Shown: positions 17,801-25,702, counted from the first letter of the stretch. The stretch: 64,000 nucleotides of DNA from an uncultured Microbacterium sp. (GCF_947489255.1 NZ_CANLCY010000001.1:496001-560000), one strand, 5' to 3'. A program made the numbers and translations. Notes: generated by a model from the sequence alone, not told the origin.

Positions 17801-18056
17801 GCTTCTGGACCCGTGGTGGAACCCCGCCGTCGAGGAGCAGGCGATCGACCGCGCCCACCGCATCGGACAGACCAGACCGGTGATCGTGTACCGGTTGGTC
17901 TCGTCCGACACGGTCGAGGAGAAGGTCGTGGCGCTGCGCCAGGCGAAGGCCGATCTCTTCGCGCGCGTCCTCGACGGCGGTTCCGACGAGGGCGGGGGCA
18001 CGTTCGCGGGCGGCCCCAGCCTGACCGCCGACGACATCCGGAGTCTGCTCGACTGA
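14859..18056 (+). CDS. SWIM zinc-finger SNF2-family helicase
   Basis: A 1065-residue protein. A SWIM-type zinc finger lies near residues 70-85, seen as CSCG then CEHSC (CxC...CxH). The C-terminal half is a complete SNF2/RapA ATPase: Walker A DDMGLGKT (about residue 625), DEAQQIKN (DExH box, about 723), ITGTPMENN (motif III) and AHRIGQTRPV (motif VI). Such SWIM-SNF2 proteins are widespread in actinobacteria and thought to remodel nucleoprotein or RNA polymerase complexes, but no specific function is proven. Start ATG 14859 was chosen because the protein begins in a good context, with GACAAT ending 6 nt upstream and a G-rich stretch before it. The region in between has no recognised domain. Confidence 0.88.
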   Translation: MRLDPEALSIAGELFSASAMTRADRLLVYGSVEVGDARSVAGVLVVTAQSFGASGYEHLELRVPDDLSRLSGWCSCGRGPECEHSCAAALVLFDRLISAGRPPRAEWQRSLDELFAAAPVVGDEAPFDLCLFLSIRRGGGRGYGTALTLSARPGVRGTRGTWIKGRAGWSALATLPAEPRARAALDSLGRLGRFSAGPYLSDEWMPLAAVPPHSLWLQLEAVVAAGVPLVSGAGIHHPVRVVEEPVTAAVALDRRGSTLHVRGAVQGVDDETAALPSWVVGDPAVAVAFVADRDGDDERITLVRLSTPASGPVRGLLARSSALTVDERGSETFLREYLPRLQLDAPVVSPRGTVDVPPAPRPVLEVTVEHRDASTTLATRWDRSSTQGRRHDEHEGAVWGAVSSLAEEMRIDVPTPFATGTAPARAMAPAAAALFVGEMMPRLRALESVRVEVRGDDPDYRASAEVPVVQLSTGADDGSDWFDLNARVTVGEVEVDFTALYTALALGDRVLFLGDGEYVRLDSPEFDRLRAVIDEARTLADRPGNELTINRYNVGLWDDLSELGMLAVHEAEWWLRVRGLTDEAALTRVDPPVGLRATLRDYQRSGLDWLHFLRTQGLGGILADDMGLGKTVQTIAMMEAARADDPTLPPFLIVAPTSVVGNWARECATFAPDLEVRTISATRARRAGTIADAATGAHVVVTSYALFRLEQEQYAEVDWSGLVLDEAQQIKNPSSRGYRAARALAVPFTLVITGTPMENNLLELWALMSLVAPGLLGTRESFTELYRTPIEKGADAERLDLLRRRIRPFLLRRTKDLVAAELPPKQETIIEVALHPAHRKLYDRRFHRERQRLLGLLDDDAEGNRFAIFRSLTMLRQLALDPSLVDEGDAPSAKLDALEDLLVEAEAEGHRVLVLSQFTRFLKAARQRCTDAGLASGYLDGTTVNRQAEIDRFRDGDAPAFFVSLKAGGVGLNLVEADYVVLLDPWWNPAVEEQAIDRAHRIGQTRPVIVYRLVSSDTVEEKVVALRQAKADLFARVLDGGSDEGGGTFAGGPSLTADDIRSLLD

Positions 18057-18122
18057 TCGAGAGGCTCGGGTGTCGAGCCCGGTGGCGAACGCCGAGGTCT
18101 GGCCGATGTCGGGGGTCGGGTC

Positions 18123-18128
18123 TACCGT
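18123..18128 (+). promoter_or_regulatory. -10 box TACCGT, 6 nt before ATG
   Basis: TACCGT is followed by GTGCTC and ATG 18135. If the mRNA starts at the ATG, this decides against the in-frame GTG at 18129. Confidence 0.5.
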
Positions 18129-18134
18129 GTGCTC

Positions 18135-19760
18135 ATGACCCCCGAGTCAGCTCCCGACGCCGTCGTCTCGGTCGCGCCCGAGAGCGGGCGCCGCACCTTC
18201 CTCGCCGTGCTGATCAACACGGCTGCGGCCAACGTCACCACGAGTTTCCTCTGGTTCGCGCTCACGTTCTGGGTCTACCTCGAAACGCGTTCGGTGCTGG
18301 CGACGGGCATCGTCGGCGGTGCCTACATGCTGCTGCTCGCGATCTTCGCGATGGTCTTCGGCTCCCTCGTGGACCGCCACCGCAAGCACCGCGTCATGGT
18401 CTTCTCGGGCGTCGTGACCCTCGGGGCCTTCCTCCTCGCGGGAGCTCTCTGGCTCGCCTTCCCCGAGGCGGCGCTCCTCGACCTCGGCGCACCCTGGTTC
18501 TGGCTCTTCTCGGGGATCATCCTCGCGGGTGCCGTGATCGAGAACCTCCGCAACATCGCCCTGTCGACCACGGTCACCCTCCTCGTGCCGGTCGAGCGTC
18601 ACGCGAACGCGAACGGCCTCGTCGGCACCGTCCAAGGGCTCGCGTTCGTCGTGACCAGTGTCTTCAGCGGGCTCTCGGTCGGATTCCTCGGCATGGGGTG
18701 GACGCTGGCGATCGCCGTGGGGCTCACCGTCGTGGCGCTCGTGCACCTCCTCACGATCCGCATCCCCGAGAAACGTCCGGCGGCGGGGGCCGAGGCGGGT
18801 TCCCTCGTCGACCTGGGCGGGGCCGTCCGGGCCGTCCGAGCCGCACCCGGGTTGTTCGCCCTCATCATCTTCTCGACGTTCAACAACCTCATCGGCGGCG
18901 TCTACATGGCGCTGATGGACCCGTACGGTCTCGAGCTGTTCCGCATCGAGATCGACGGCCGGGTCTACGACGCCGAAGTCTGGGGCGTCGTGCTCGCCGT
19001 CACCGCGACCGGCTTCATCATCGGCGGAGGGCTCGTCGCGAGGTTCGGGCTCGGCAAGAACCCGATCCGTACCATGCTGTGGATCGTCATCGCCATGGGG
19101 GCGCTCGGTGCGGTCTTCACCCTCCGTGACTGGTGGTGGCTCTACGCGGTCGGCATCTGGGTGTACATGGCGCTGATCCCGCCCGTCGAAGCGGCCGAGC
19201 AGACCGTGATCCAGAAGGTCGTGCCGTTCGCCACACAGGGACGCGTCTTCGGCTTCGCCGCGGCCTTCGAATCGGCCGCCGCCCCCGTCACCTCGTTCCT
19301 GATCGCGCCGATCGCGCAGTTCGTGGTCATCCCCTACATGGAGGGCGCGAGCGGGCGTGCCGCATGGGGGTGGCTGCTCGGCGACGGACAGTCGCGCGGC
19401 ATCGCGCTGGTCTTCGTGATCGCCGGTCTCGTGATGGTCGTGGTCGGCGTGCTCGCGTTCTTCACCCGGTCGTACCGCACGCTGTCCACGCAGTACCGAT
19501 CGGCCGACGCCAACGCAGACCTCGATGCGAGTGCGGATGCACACGCGAACGACGCCGCAGGCACGAACGGTACCGGCGCAGCCGCGCCCGCGACGTCGGG
19601 CGAGGGGGATGCCATCGGCGCGACCGGCTCTGCCGTCCCGGCCTCTACGGCGGCGGCGACTCTCGAAGAGGAGTCGCGCCGCGATGGCGTCGCGATGTCC
19701 AGCCGCGCATCCGCGGAGCCGGGCGCGGAGCGTGATTCCCGTTCGGGAGGCCGCCCCTAG
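18135..19760 (+). CDS. MFS transporter with long disordered C-terminal tail
   Basis: A 541-residue protein with about twelve hydrophobic segments in the first 455 residues. It has the MFS cytoplasmic loop motif GSLVDRHRKHRV after the second helix, where DRHRKHR stands in for the usual D-R-x-G-R-R. The fold and length match MFS exporters of the EntS/MefA type. The substrate is unknown. After the last helix comes a tail of roughly 85 residues, rich in Ala, Asp, Asn, Ser and Thr, with noticeably less GC-extreme codons (GCA, GAT); it has no known domain. Its stop TAG overlaps the stop of the convergent SDR gene inside a single CTAG. Confidence 0.8.
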   Translation: MTPESAPDAVVSVAPESGRRTFLAVLINTAAANVTTSFLWFALTFWVYLETRSVLATGIVGGAYMLLLAIFAMVFGSLVDRHRKHRVMVFSGVVTLGAFLLAGALWLAFPEAALLDLGAPWFWLFSGIILAGAVIENLRNIALSTTVTLLVPVERHANANGLVGTVQGLAFVVTSVFSGLSVGFLGMGWTLAIAVGLTVVALVHLLTIRIPEKRPAAGAEAGSLVDLGGAVRAVRAAPGLFALIIFSTFNNLIGGVYMALMDPYGLELFRIEIDGRVYDAEVWGVVLAVTATGFIIGGGLVARFGLGKNPIRTMLWIVIAMGALGAVFTLRDWWWLYAVGIWVYMALIPPVEAAEQTVIQKVVPFATQGRVFGFAAAFESAAAPVTSFLIAPIAQFVVIPYMEGASGRAAWGWLLGDGQSRGIALVFVIAGLVMVVVGVLAFFTRSYRTLSTQYRSADANADLDASADAHANDAAGTNGTGAAAPATSGEGDAIGATGSAVPASTAAATLEEESRRDGVAMSSRASAEPGAERDSRSGGRP

Positions 19761-20491
19761 GCGCCCGCCCCCACCTCGATCACGACATCCATGAAGGCGT
19801 CGGCGGTGTCGTCCCACAGGGAGATGAAGGCGGCGGCCAGGGCGTCCTCGAGACCGGCCAGGCTCTTCACCCGGAAGATGACTGCCGCGGCGGAGATCGG
19901 GTGATCCGCGTCGCGGGCGCTCTTCGCGAACCCCTGGGCGACCGCTCGCGTCCACGCCTCGCTCGCGGCCTTGACGGCGGCGTAGTTCGCGCCGCCGGCC
20001 AGGGGGCGGCTGACCGCGGTCGACGACACGATGGCGAGACGGCCGGCGGGCGATGCCTTCAGGTCGTCGTCGAAGGCGCGACTGACGTTTCGGAGCGCCG
20101 TGAACGATCGGAGCAGGAAGGCGAAGTCCTCGTCGCTCTGGCCGGCCAGCCCGCCGCCCCCGCGCCATCCGCCGACGAGATGGAGAACGCCGTCCACCCC
20201 GCCGTGCGCGGCGTGCACGCGGTCGCGCAGCGCGGACACGGCATCCGCGTCGGTGAGGTCGCACTGTTCGGTGAGGGCACCGGGCGCCTCCGCCGCGGCT
20301 TCCGCCAGACGGGTGGCGTCCGACCCCACGATCACGACCCGGGCGCCCGCCTCGAGCAGCGCGCGCGCTGCGGCGCGGCCCGCCGCGCTCGTCCCGCCGG
20401 CGAGGAGCACGAGTCGCCCCCGCACGAGTTCCTGCGTCTGCTCCTGCGCCTGTTCCCGGGCCTGCCCCTGGGCCTGCGTTGCATCGGTCAT
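19757..20491 (-). CDS. SDR-family NAD(P)-dependent oxidoreductase
   Basis: A 244-residue short-chain dehydrogenase. After a Gln/Ala-rich N-terminal stretch of about 25 residues comes the Rossmann nucleotide-binding region LVLLAGGTSAAGRAAAR, a variant of TGxxxGIG. The catalytic Ser is in IVSSTAV and the Tyr-x3-Lys pair in NYAAVKAA. It should oxidise or reduce an alcohol/carbonyl substrate with NAD(P)H. It lies 24 bp after the stop of the larger conserved gene at 20516, so the two form an operon divergent from the Lrp regulator, and a common pathway is likely. GGAG lies before the ATG. Confidence 0.85.
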   Translation of the reverse strand: MTDATQAQGQAREQAQEQTQELVRGRLVLLAGGTSAAGRAAARALLEAGARVVIVGSDATRLAEAAAEAPGALTEQCDLTDADAVSALRDRVHAAHGGVDGVLHLVGGWRGGGGLAGQSDEDFAFLLRSFTALRNVSRAFDDDLKASPAGRLAIVSSTAVSRPLAGGANYAAVKAASEAWTRAVAQGFAKSARDADHPISAAAVIFRVKSLAGLEDALAAAFISLWDDTADAFMDVVIEVGAGA

Positions 20492-20515
20492 GCGGTCTCC
20501 GTCATCGTCGATCGG

Positions 20516-21913
20516 TCAATCCGACCCGCGGATACCCTCCGTGGAGGCGATCACCGGACGCATCTTCTTCTCGAGCGCTTCGAAGAACATCGACAGGGGG
20601 AACTCGTCGTCGAGCACCGCGTCGGTGTACCCCTTCGGCAGGCCCGCGAGCACGTCATCGGGCAGGCCCCGCGCCCAGACCGAGGCGGGGTGCGGGGTCA
20701 CGACGGAGCTGACGAGCTCGTAGGCCGCGAGCCAGTGGGCGACCTTCGGGCGGTCGATCGAGCGCCAGTAGAGCTCGTCGATCGCATCGGCCAGCGCCAC
20801 CACGGCGGCGGGCACCTCGTCCCAGTCGAACGCGAGCGAGGTGTCGGTCCAGTGCAGCACGCGGTGCTGGTGCAGCCACGCGAACAGCAGCTGTCCGCCG
20901 AGGCCGTCGTAGTTGCGCACCCGCGAGCCGGTGATGGCGAAGCGGAAGATGCGGTCGAAGATCACGGCGTACTGCACGAGCTCGGCGTGCTGCAGCATCG
21001 CCCGCTCGGCCTCGTCGAGGTCGTCGCGGGTCGACAGGCGCGCCTGCAGCGACACGCACTCGCGGAACGCGGTGAGGTCGCAGCGCAGCTCCTCGAGGGA
21101 GTAGAGGAAGAACGGCATCCGCTGCTTGATCATGAACGGATCGAACGGCAGGTCTCCGCGCATGTGCGTGCGGTCGTGGATGAGGTCCCACATCACGAAC
21201 GTCTGCTCGGTGAGCGACTGGTCCTCCAGCATGCGGGCGGCGGCCTCGGGCAGCTCGAGCTTGGTGATCTCCGCGGCGGCGCGCGTCACGCGGCGGTAGC
21301 GCGCGGCCTCGCGGTCCTGGAAGATCGCGCCCCACGTGAACGTCGGGATCTCGCGCATCGCGACCGTCTCGGGGAAGAGCACGGCGGAGTTGGTGTCGTA
21401 CCCCGAGGTGAAGTCGATGAGCCGGAGCGAGACGAAGAGGCGGTTGGTGTACTCGGTCTCGAGGCGGGCGACGAACTCGGGCCAGATCGCCTCGACCAGC
21501 ACCGCCTCGACGTGGCGCTCGCTCGAGCCGTTCTGCGTGTACATGGGGAAGACGACGAGGTGCCGAATGCCGTCGACCCGGTGCTCCTGGGGCTGGAACG
21601 CCACGAGCGAGTCGAGGAAGTCGGGGGTGCCGAGACCCTCTGCGCTCCAGCGGCGGAAGTCGGCGACGGACGCCGAGAGGTAGGCGGCATCGTGCGGGAA
21701 TAGCGGGGCGAGAGTCTCGATCGCCCCGACGATCTCGTCGATCAGCGGTGCCGCGGCGGCGGTGTCCTCGACGGAGCCGTCCTTCGCCTGCAGCGACTGC
21801 AGAGCCGTGGTGGCGTTCTTGAGTCGGGCCCACGCGGGGGTGTGCTCGACCGCGTCGACGGCGCGACCGTCGAGCAGATCCTCGTCAGCACGGATGGGCG
21901 TCGCGGTGGTCAT
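20516..21913 (-). CDS. Conserved uncharacterised protein (probably DUF6421)
   Basis: A 465-residue soluble protein with no signal peptide or membrane segment. I believe it matches the actinobacterial family DUF6421, but I cannot run a search. Conserved-looking blocks include VVFPMYTQNGS, DLIHDRTHMRGDLPFDPFMIKQRMPFF and AWLHQHRVLHWTDTSLAFDWD. The clustered His and Asp residues (HDRTHMRGD, HQHRVLHW) could bind a metal. It is the first gene of an operon with the SDR and is divergent from an Lrp/AsnC regulator, so it may act in amino-acid-linked metabolism; this is inference. GGAGGA precedes the ATG, and the promoter region is AT-rich. Confidence 0.6.
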   Translation of the reverse strand: MTTATPIRADEDLLDGRAVDAVEHTPAWARLKNATTALQSLQAKDGSVEDTAAAAPLIDEIVGAIETLAPLFPHDAAYLSASVADFRRWSAEGLGTPDFLDSLVAFQPQEHRVDGIRHLVVFPMYTQNGSSERHVEAVLVEAIWPEFVARLETEYTNRLFVSLRLIDFTSGYDTNSAVLFPETVAMREIPTFTWGAIFQDREAARYRRVTRAAAEITKLELPEAAARMLEDQSLTEQTFVMWDLIHDRTHMRGDLPFDPFMIKQRMPFFLYSLEELRCDLTAFRECVSLQARLSTRDDLDEAERAMLQHAELVQYAVIFDRIFRFAITGSRVRNYDGLGGQLLFAWLHQHRVLHWTDTSLAFDWDEVPAAVVALADAIDELYWRSIDRPKVAHWLAAYELVSSVVTPHPASVWARGLPDDVLAGLPKGYTDAVLDDEFPLSMFFEALEKKMRPVIASTEGIRGSD

Positions 21914-22022
21914 GGCATCCTCCGATCAGGGGCTGTAAATATTCCTGCCGAAACGCAATGCTAACGGAAAACTTACGGCGCGCGCCAGAGTGCCCTCCGG
22001 GGGCACTGCTACTGTCGAGCCC
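21914..22022. promoter_or_regulatory. Divergent promoter/operator region with palindrome before the Lrp gene
   Basis: The region is unusually AT-rich around 21940-21980. GTGCCC (21990-21995) and GGGCAC (22001-22006) form a perfect palindrome with a 5-bp spacer. It ends just before the -10 TACTGT (22010-22015), which is 7 nt from ATG 22023. Palindromes of this size near their own promoter are typical of Lrp/AsnC autoregulation, so this is the best operator candidate. Confidence 0.5.
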
Positions 22023-22511
22023 ATGACCGAGGCCCCCGCGCGCGCCCCCCGTCTCGACGACGCGGTGGACGCGGCGATCGTCCGCGAGATCTCGATCGAT
22101 GCCCGTGCGACGCTGTCGCACCTGTCGGAGCGTGTCGGCCTGTCGGTCTCGGCCGTGCAGTCGCGACTGCGTCGTCTCGAGGCGCGCGGGATCGTGCAGG
22201 GCTACCGCCCGATCCTCGACGCGGAGGCCCTCGGCCGCCCCCTCGCCGCGTTCGTCGAGATCACCCCGCTCGACCCCGCCCAGCCCGACAACGCCCCGGA
22301 GCTGCTCGCGCACCTCGGGGCGATCGAGGCCTGCCACTCGATCGCGGGCGAGGCGGCGTACATGCTGTTCGTGCGCGTGCCCACCCCGCGCGCGCTCGAG
22401 GCGCTCATCCGCGACATCCGCGCCGCGGCGCAGGTCAACACGCGCACGACCGTCGTGCTCCAGACCTTCTTCGAGGCGCGCCCGATCGAGCCCGCCGACT
22501 TCCCCGGCTGA
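22023..22511 (+). CDS. Lrp/AsnC-family transcriptional regulator
   Basis: A 162-residue protein. Residues about 10-65 form the Lrp winged helix-turn-helix (LDDAVDAAIVREISIDARATL, then ERVGLSVSAVQSRLRRLEARGIVQGY, here quoted in parts). The rest is the RAM/AsnC ligand-binding domain, with LLAHLGAIEACHSIAGEAAYMLFVRV around residues 95-120. Such proteins sense amino acids or related acids as octamers. The neighbours suggest it controls the divergent operon of the conserved uncharacterised gene and the SDR, and itself through the palindrome in front. Start ATG 22023 has TACTGT ending 7 nt upstream; further upstream in-frame starts are not supported. Confidence 0.9.
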   Translation: MTEAPARAPRLDDAVDAAIVREISIDARATLSHLSERVGLSVSAVQSRLRRLEARGIVQGYRPILDAEALGRPLAAFVEITPLDPAQPDNAPELLAHLGAIEACHSIAGEAAYMLFVRVPTPRALEALIRDIRAAAQVNTRTTVVLQTFFEARPIEPADFPG

Positions 22512-22588
22512 ACCGACCCGCTGCGACCTACGCCTCGAGGCCCGTCGGATACATCCCCAGACGGATGCCGCCCGCTCGTCGCCCCGCG

Positions 22589-22594
22589 TAGCGT
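22589..22594 (+). promoter_or_regulatory. -10 box TAGCGT, 7 nt before ATG
   Basis: TAGCGT is followed by GGGTTCG and ATG 22602. It overlaps the alternative GTG at 22593, which supports the ATG as the start. Confidence 0.5.
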
Positions 22595-22601
22595 GGGTTC
22601 G

Positions 22602-23789
22602 ATGCTCTCCCTCCGCCCGCTCCAGCGCTATCAGCTGGTCACCGACCTCGGGGTCGCCGCGCTCTTCGGACTGCTCGCGCTCGCCGTCGAGGTGGCCGGG
22701 ACCACCAGCGTGGCGGTCGCACCCCTCGAGGTGGTCGGGGAGAACGTGGGGGCGGTCCTCGTGGCCCTGGCGCTCACCGCGGCTCTGGCGATGCGGCGCC
22801 TGCAGCCCGGCCTCGCCCTCATCCTGGCGTGGGTGGGCGCCTTCCTGCAGATGGGATTCGGCCGTCAGCCCTCGCCGACCGACCTCGCGATCTTCGCCGT
22901 GCTGTACACGACCGCGGCGTACGGCACGAAGCGCGTGTTCTGGTGGGGGTTCGCCTCGGCGATCGCGGGAGCGGCGATCGTGCCGATCTACCTCGTGGGG
23001 CGCGGAGTCTCCGCCCCGCTCACCGTCAACGACTGGTTCGCCCTCGGCGCCCTGCTGCTGGCATCCGGGTTCGCCCTCATGCTCGCGTGGGTGTCGGGCG
23101 CGCTCGTGCGCACGGCCCTGCGCGCCGCGGCGAACAGCCGGGCCCAGCGCGCGGCCGAGGCCGAGACGATCGCCGAGCAGCAGCGCGTGCGCATCGCCCG
23201 CGACATGCACGACGTGGTCGCCCACTCGCTGGCGGTGGTCATCGCCCAGGCCGACGGCGCCCGGTACGCGGCCGCGTCCGATCCCGCGGCGGCCTCCGAC
23301 GCGCTCGCGACCATCTCCTCGACCGCGCGAGCGGCCCTCACCGACGTTCGCGTCCTCCTCGGTCAGCTGCGCCACAGTCAGAGCGAGGGGCCCCAGCCGA
23401 CCCTCGCCGACCTCGATCAGCTCTTCGACCGGGTGCGGGCGGCGGGGGTCGACCTCGACGTGCGCGTCGATCCGGCACCGCCCGGCGAGCCGCCCACCGC
23501 GATCCAGCTGGCGGTCTACCGCATCATGCAGGAAGCCCTCACCAACGCCCTTCGTCACGGCGTGGATCCGCGCGTGCGCGTGCGTCTCGGCTGGTTCGCC
23601 GACAGGGTCGAGCTGTCGGTCCGCAACGCCCGCTCCACCTCGTCCGCCGCCTCCGTGCCCGCCGCCGGAGGCCACGGGCTCATCGGGATGCGCGAGCGCG
23701 CGCAGCTGGTCGGCGGTCGGCTGACGGCCGAACCCGAGTACGGCGAGTTCGTCGTTCAGGCCACCCTTCCGATCGGAGGTCCGCGATGA
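22602..23789 (+). CDS. NarL-type sensor histidine kinase
   Basis: A 395-residue protein. The first 170 residues hold four to five membrane helices with only short loops, so it probably senses a membrane or intracellular signal. Then comes a HisKA_3 dimerisation domain with the phospho-acceptor His203 in ARDMHDVVAHSLAVV, and a HATPase domain with ALTNALRHG (N box) and GGHGLIGMRERAQLVGG (G box). It phosphorylates the response regulator encoded next. Its stop overlaps ATG 23786, the start of a possible 17-codon ORF that reaches the regulator's start. Confidence 0.92.
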   Translation: MLSLRPLQRYQLVTDLGVAALFGLLALAVEVAGTTSVAVAPLEVVGENVGAVLVALALTAALAMRRLQPGLALILAWVGAFLQMGFGRQPSPTDLAIFAVLYTTAAYGTKRVFWWGFASAIAGAAIVPIYLVGRGVSAPLTVNDWFALGALLLASGFALMLAWVSGALVRTALRAAANSRAQRAAEAETIAEQQRVRIARDMHDVVAHSLAVVIAQADGARYAAASDPAAASDALATISSTARAALTDVRVLLGQLRHSQSEGPQPTLADLDQLFDRVRAAGVDLDVRVDPAPPGEPPTAIQLAVYRIMQEALTNALRHGVDPRVRVRLGWFADRVELSVRNARSTSSAASVPAAGGHGLIGMRERAQLVGGRLTAEPEYGEFVVQATLPIGGPR

Positions 23790-23839
23790 GCACGTGGATG
23801 CCGAACACCCGTCCCCTCTCGAGAGGTTCCCTCGCATGA
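23786..23839 (+). other. Possible 17-codon bridging ORF between kinase and regulator
   Basis: ATG 23786 overlaps the kinase stop as ATGA. The frame runs 17 codons (starts MSTWMPNTRP) and its TGA (23837-23839) overlaps the regulator's ATG, again as ATGA. It could pass ribosomes from one gene to the next. It may equally be chance; an in-frame GTG at 23794 would instead extend the regulator. Confidence 0.2.
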
Positions 23840-24486
23840 CCGCCCCCGTCCGCATCGTCCTCGTCGACGACCAGGCCCTCTTCCGTGCCGGCATCCGCAT
23901 GGTCATCGACTCGCAACCCGACCTCGAGGTGGTCGGCGAGGCATCCGACGGGCGAGAGGGGATCGAGGTCGTGCGGGCCACGCGCCCCGACCTCGTGCTG
24001 ATGGACGTGCGCATGCCCGTGATGGACGGACTGACCGCGACGGCCGAGATCCTGCGCGAGCCCGACGCGCCCCGCGTGGTCGTGCTCACGACGTTCGACC
24101 TCGATGAGGCGGCCGCCCGGGCCATCCAGCGCGGGGCGAGCGGATTCCTCCTCAAAGACGCCGAGCCGGAGTTTCTGCTCTCGGCCATCCGCACCGTGCA
24201 CGCCGGCTCCGCCGTCATCGCGGCGGAGGCCACCCGCGAACTCTTCGCCCACATCGCCGACGGCGCCGGTGCCGAGCCGGTCCCCGAGTCCTTCGCCGCG
24301 TTGACCGAGCGCGAGCAGGAGATCTTCGCGCTCGCCGCCACGGGCCTCAGCAACGCCGAGATCGCCGAACGCGAGTTCCTGTCGGAGGCGACCGTGAAGA
24401 CCCACATCAGCCGCATCCTGACCAAGCTGGCGGTGCGCGACCGCGTGCAGCTCGTGGTCTTCGCCTACCGGCACGGGCTGGTCTGA
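23836..24486 (+). CDS. NarL/FixJ-family response regulator
   Basis: A 216-residue protein. The receiver domain begins VRIVLVDDQALFRAGIRM (acidic pair Asp-Asp), with phospho-acceptor Asp57 in LVLMDVRMPVMDG and the conserved Lys in FLLKDAEPE. A LuxR-type helix-turn-helix follows at the C-terminus (LTEREQEIFALAATGLSNAEIA, quoted in part). It is the partner of the kinase upstream. ATG 23836 is chosen since the receiver begins right there and GAGAGG lies about 9 nt upstream. The target genes are not evident from the neighbourhood. Confidence 0.93.
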   Translation: MTAPVRIVLVDDQALFRAGIRMVIDSQPDLEVVGEASDGREGIEVVRATRPDLVLMDVRMPVMDGLTATAEILREPDAPRVVVLTTFDLDEAAARAIQRGASGFLLKDAEPEFLLSAIRTVHAGSAVIAAEATRELFAHIADGAGAEPVPESFAALTEREQEIFALAATGLSNAEIAEREFLSEATVKTHISRILTKLAVRDRVQLVVFAYRHGLV

Positions 24487-24496
24487 GGCGCGCGTC

Positions 24497-25006
24497 TCAC
24501 CTCGTCAGGCGCAGCTCGGTCAGAGAGCCACCCCAGCGGCCGTCGGTCCGGACGGCACCGTCGGGTGCGAAACCGTGCTTGAGGTAGAAGGCGATCGCGC
24601 GCTCGTTGTCCGACAGCACCCACAGGCTCGCGGCACCGGTCCCGATGGCCGCTTCCAGCAGCGCCGCCCCCGCGCCGGTTCCGTAGTGGCTCGCCAGCAC
24701 GTACAGGGCGTAGAGCTCGGGCTCCGATCGCGGACGATCGGCGTCGCGCGTCGGCCCGCCCGAGGAGAAGCCGATCACGTGTCCGTCCGCGAGGGCCACC
24801 CACGTATCCCCGAGACGCTCGCCTCCCCGGGGCGTCTCTCCGCGGAGCCTCGCCGCCCATCGCCACTCCGAGAGCTCGACGTCGAGCTGCTCGACGAGCG
24901 CGGCGGGCACCTGCTCGGTGCGCGCCTCGCGCCAGCTCTGCACGTGCACGGTGGCGATGCACCGGCTGTCGCCGGGCATCGCCGCGCGCACGAGCAGATC
25001 GCTCAT
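24497..25006 (-). CDS. GNAT-family N-acetyltransferase
   Basis: A 169-residue protein with the GNAT fold: N-terminal VRAAMPGDSRCIATVHVQSW, acetyl-CoA binding strand and P-loop ELYALYVLASHYGTGAGAALLEAA (the GTGAG loop, here in its family variant), and the C-terminal strand NERAIAFYLKHGF. The acceptor is unknown. Its ATG overlaps the stop of the SRPBCC gene as ATGA, so the two are translationally coupled. It is convergent with the response regulator, with only 10 bp between stops. Confidence 0.85.
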   Translation of the reverse strand: MSDLLVRAAMPGDSRCIATVHVQSWREARTEQVPAALVEQLDVELSEWRWAARLRGETPRGGERLGDTWVALADGHVIGFSSGGPTRDADRPRSEPELYALYVLASHYGTGAGAALLEAAIGTGAASLWVLSDNERAIAFYLKHGFAPDGAVRTDGRWGGSLTELRLTR

Positions 25007-25512
25007 TCGTCGACGTCGGTGTCGTCTTCGGGGTCGTGCGCCCACGTCGGGGCGAGGGCCCGGATACGGGCGGCGCGCCACTGCCACGTCGCCCACAGCC
25101 CGGGCCACAGCGCGGGGGCGGCCGCGCCGCCGATCGTCAGGCGCTCCCGCCACAGGGTCTTCCCCGGCTCACCGGGGGCGGCGGAGACGGCCATCTGGTG
25201 GTCCCACACGTCCAGCGCCGAGAGCGGCCCGGTCAGCGGAACGCCCCAGTCGCGGAAGACGCGGACGCGGCCGTTCGCGTCGCTGGTCTCCCGATCCGCC
25301 ACCGAGATCAGCTGACGCCCCACCGGCACGACACCGGCCACGCTCATCTGCACCGGCACGTCGTCGCCGGATTCGAACGAGGTCGGCATCTCGGTCAGCC
25401 CGTCGACGGAGAGGAGGGGTCCGTACAGCTCCGCGACCGCGCGCGGGGAGTGCAGGGCGCGCCACGCGGCGTCGGGGTCGCAGTCGATCACGAACTTCAG
25501 CAGGATGCGCAT
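25003..25512 (-). CDS. SRPBCC (START-like) family protein
   Basis: A 169-residue protein. It starts with MRILLKFVIDCDPDAAWRAL, typical of the START/Bet v1-like (SRPBCC) fold, in which a first strand leads into an 'AWRALHSP' helix. The remaining strands and the long C-terminal helix (ALWPGLWATWQWRAARIRAL) fit a hydrophobic ligand pocket. I see no catalytic signature, so the ligand is unknown. I chose ATG 25512 because the fold begins there; CACCAT ends 6 nt upstream. It forms an operon with the GNAT gene. Confidence 0.65.
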   Translation of the reverse strand: MRILLKFVIDCDPDAAWRALHSPRAVAELYGPLLSVDGLTEMPTSFESGDDVPVQMSVAGVVPVGRQLISVADRETSDANGRVRVFRDWGVPLTGPLSALDVWDHQMAVSAAPGEPGKTLWRERLTIGGAAAPALWPGLWATWQWRAARIRALAPTWAHDPEDDTDVDE

Positions 25513-25690
25513 GCTCAGATGGTGCCCGATCCGCCTGTGGGTGAGCGATGGGTTGACGGCCGCCGCGGGGCGGACCGCCTCGCTCTCGGCAGCAGGCGCC
25601 CGCCGGTGCAGCCCGGTGAGCTCCGGGGACCGGTCATCCCGGCATCCGACGCTCGAAGACACGCAGACGGGCGCGACGGCTGCGGCGTTC

Positions 25691-25696
25691 TAGCAT
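25691..25696 (+). promoter_or_regulatory. -10 box TAGCAT, 6 nt before ATG
   Basis: TAGCAT is followed by CGAAGG and ATG 25703, the leaderless pattern. Confidence 0.5.
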
Positions 25697-25702
25697 CGAA
25701 GG

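Noticed and set aside
23794..24486. GTG 23794 as start of the response regulator
   Set aside because: It would add 14 residues before the receiver domain, which normally begins within a few residues of the start; ATG 23836 has a Shine-Dalgarno and ATGA coupling. It cannot be fully excluded.
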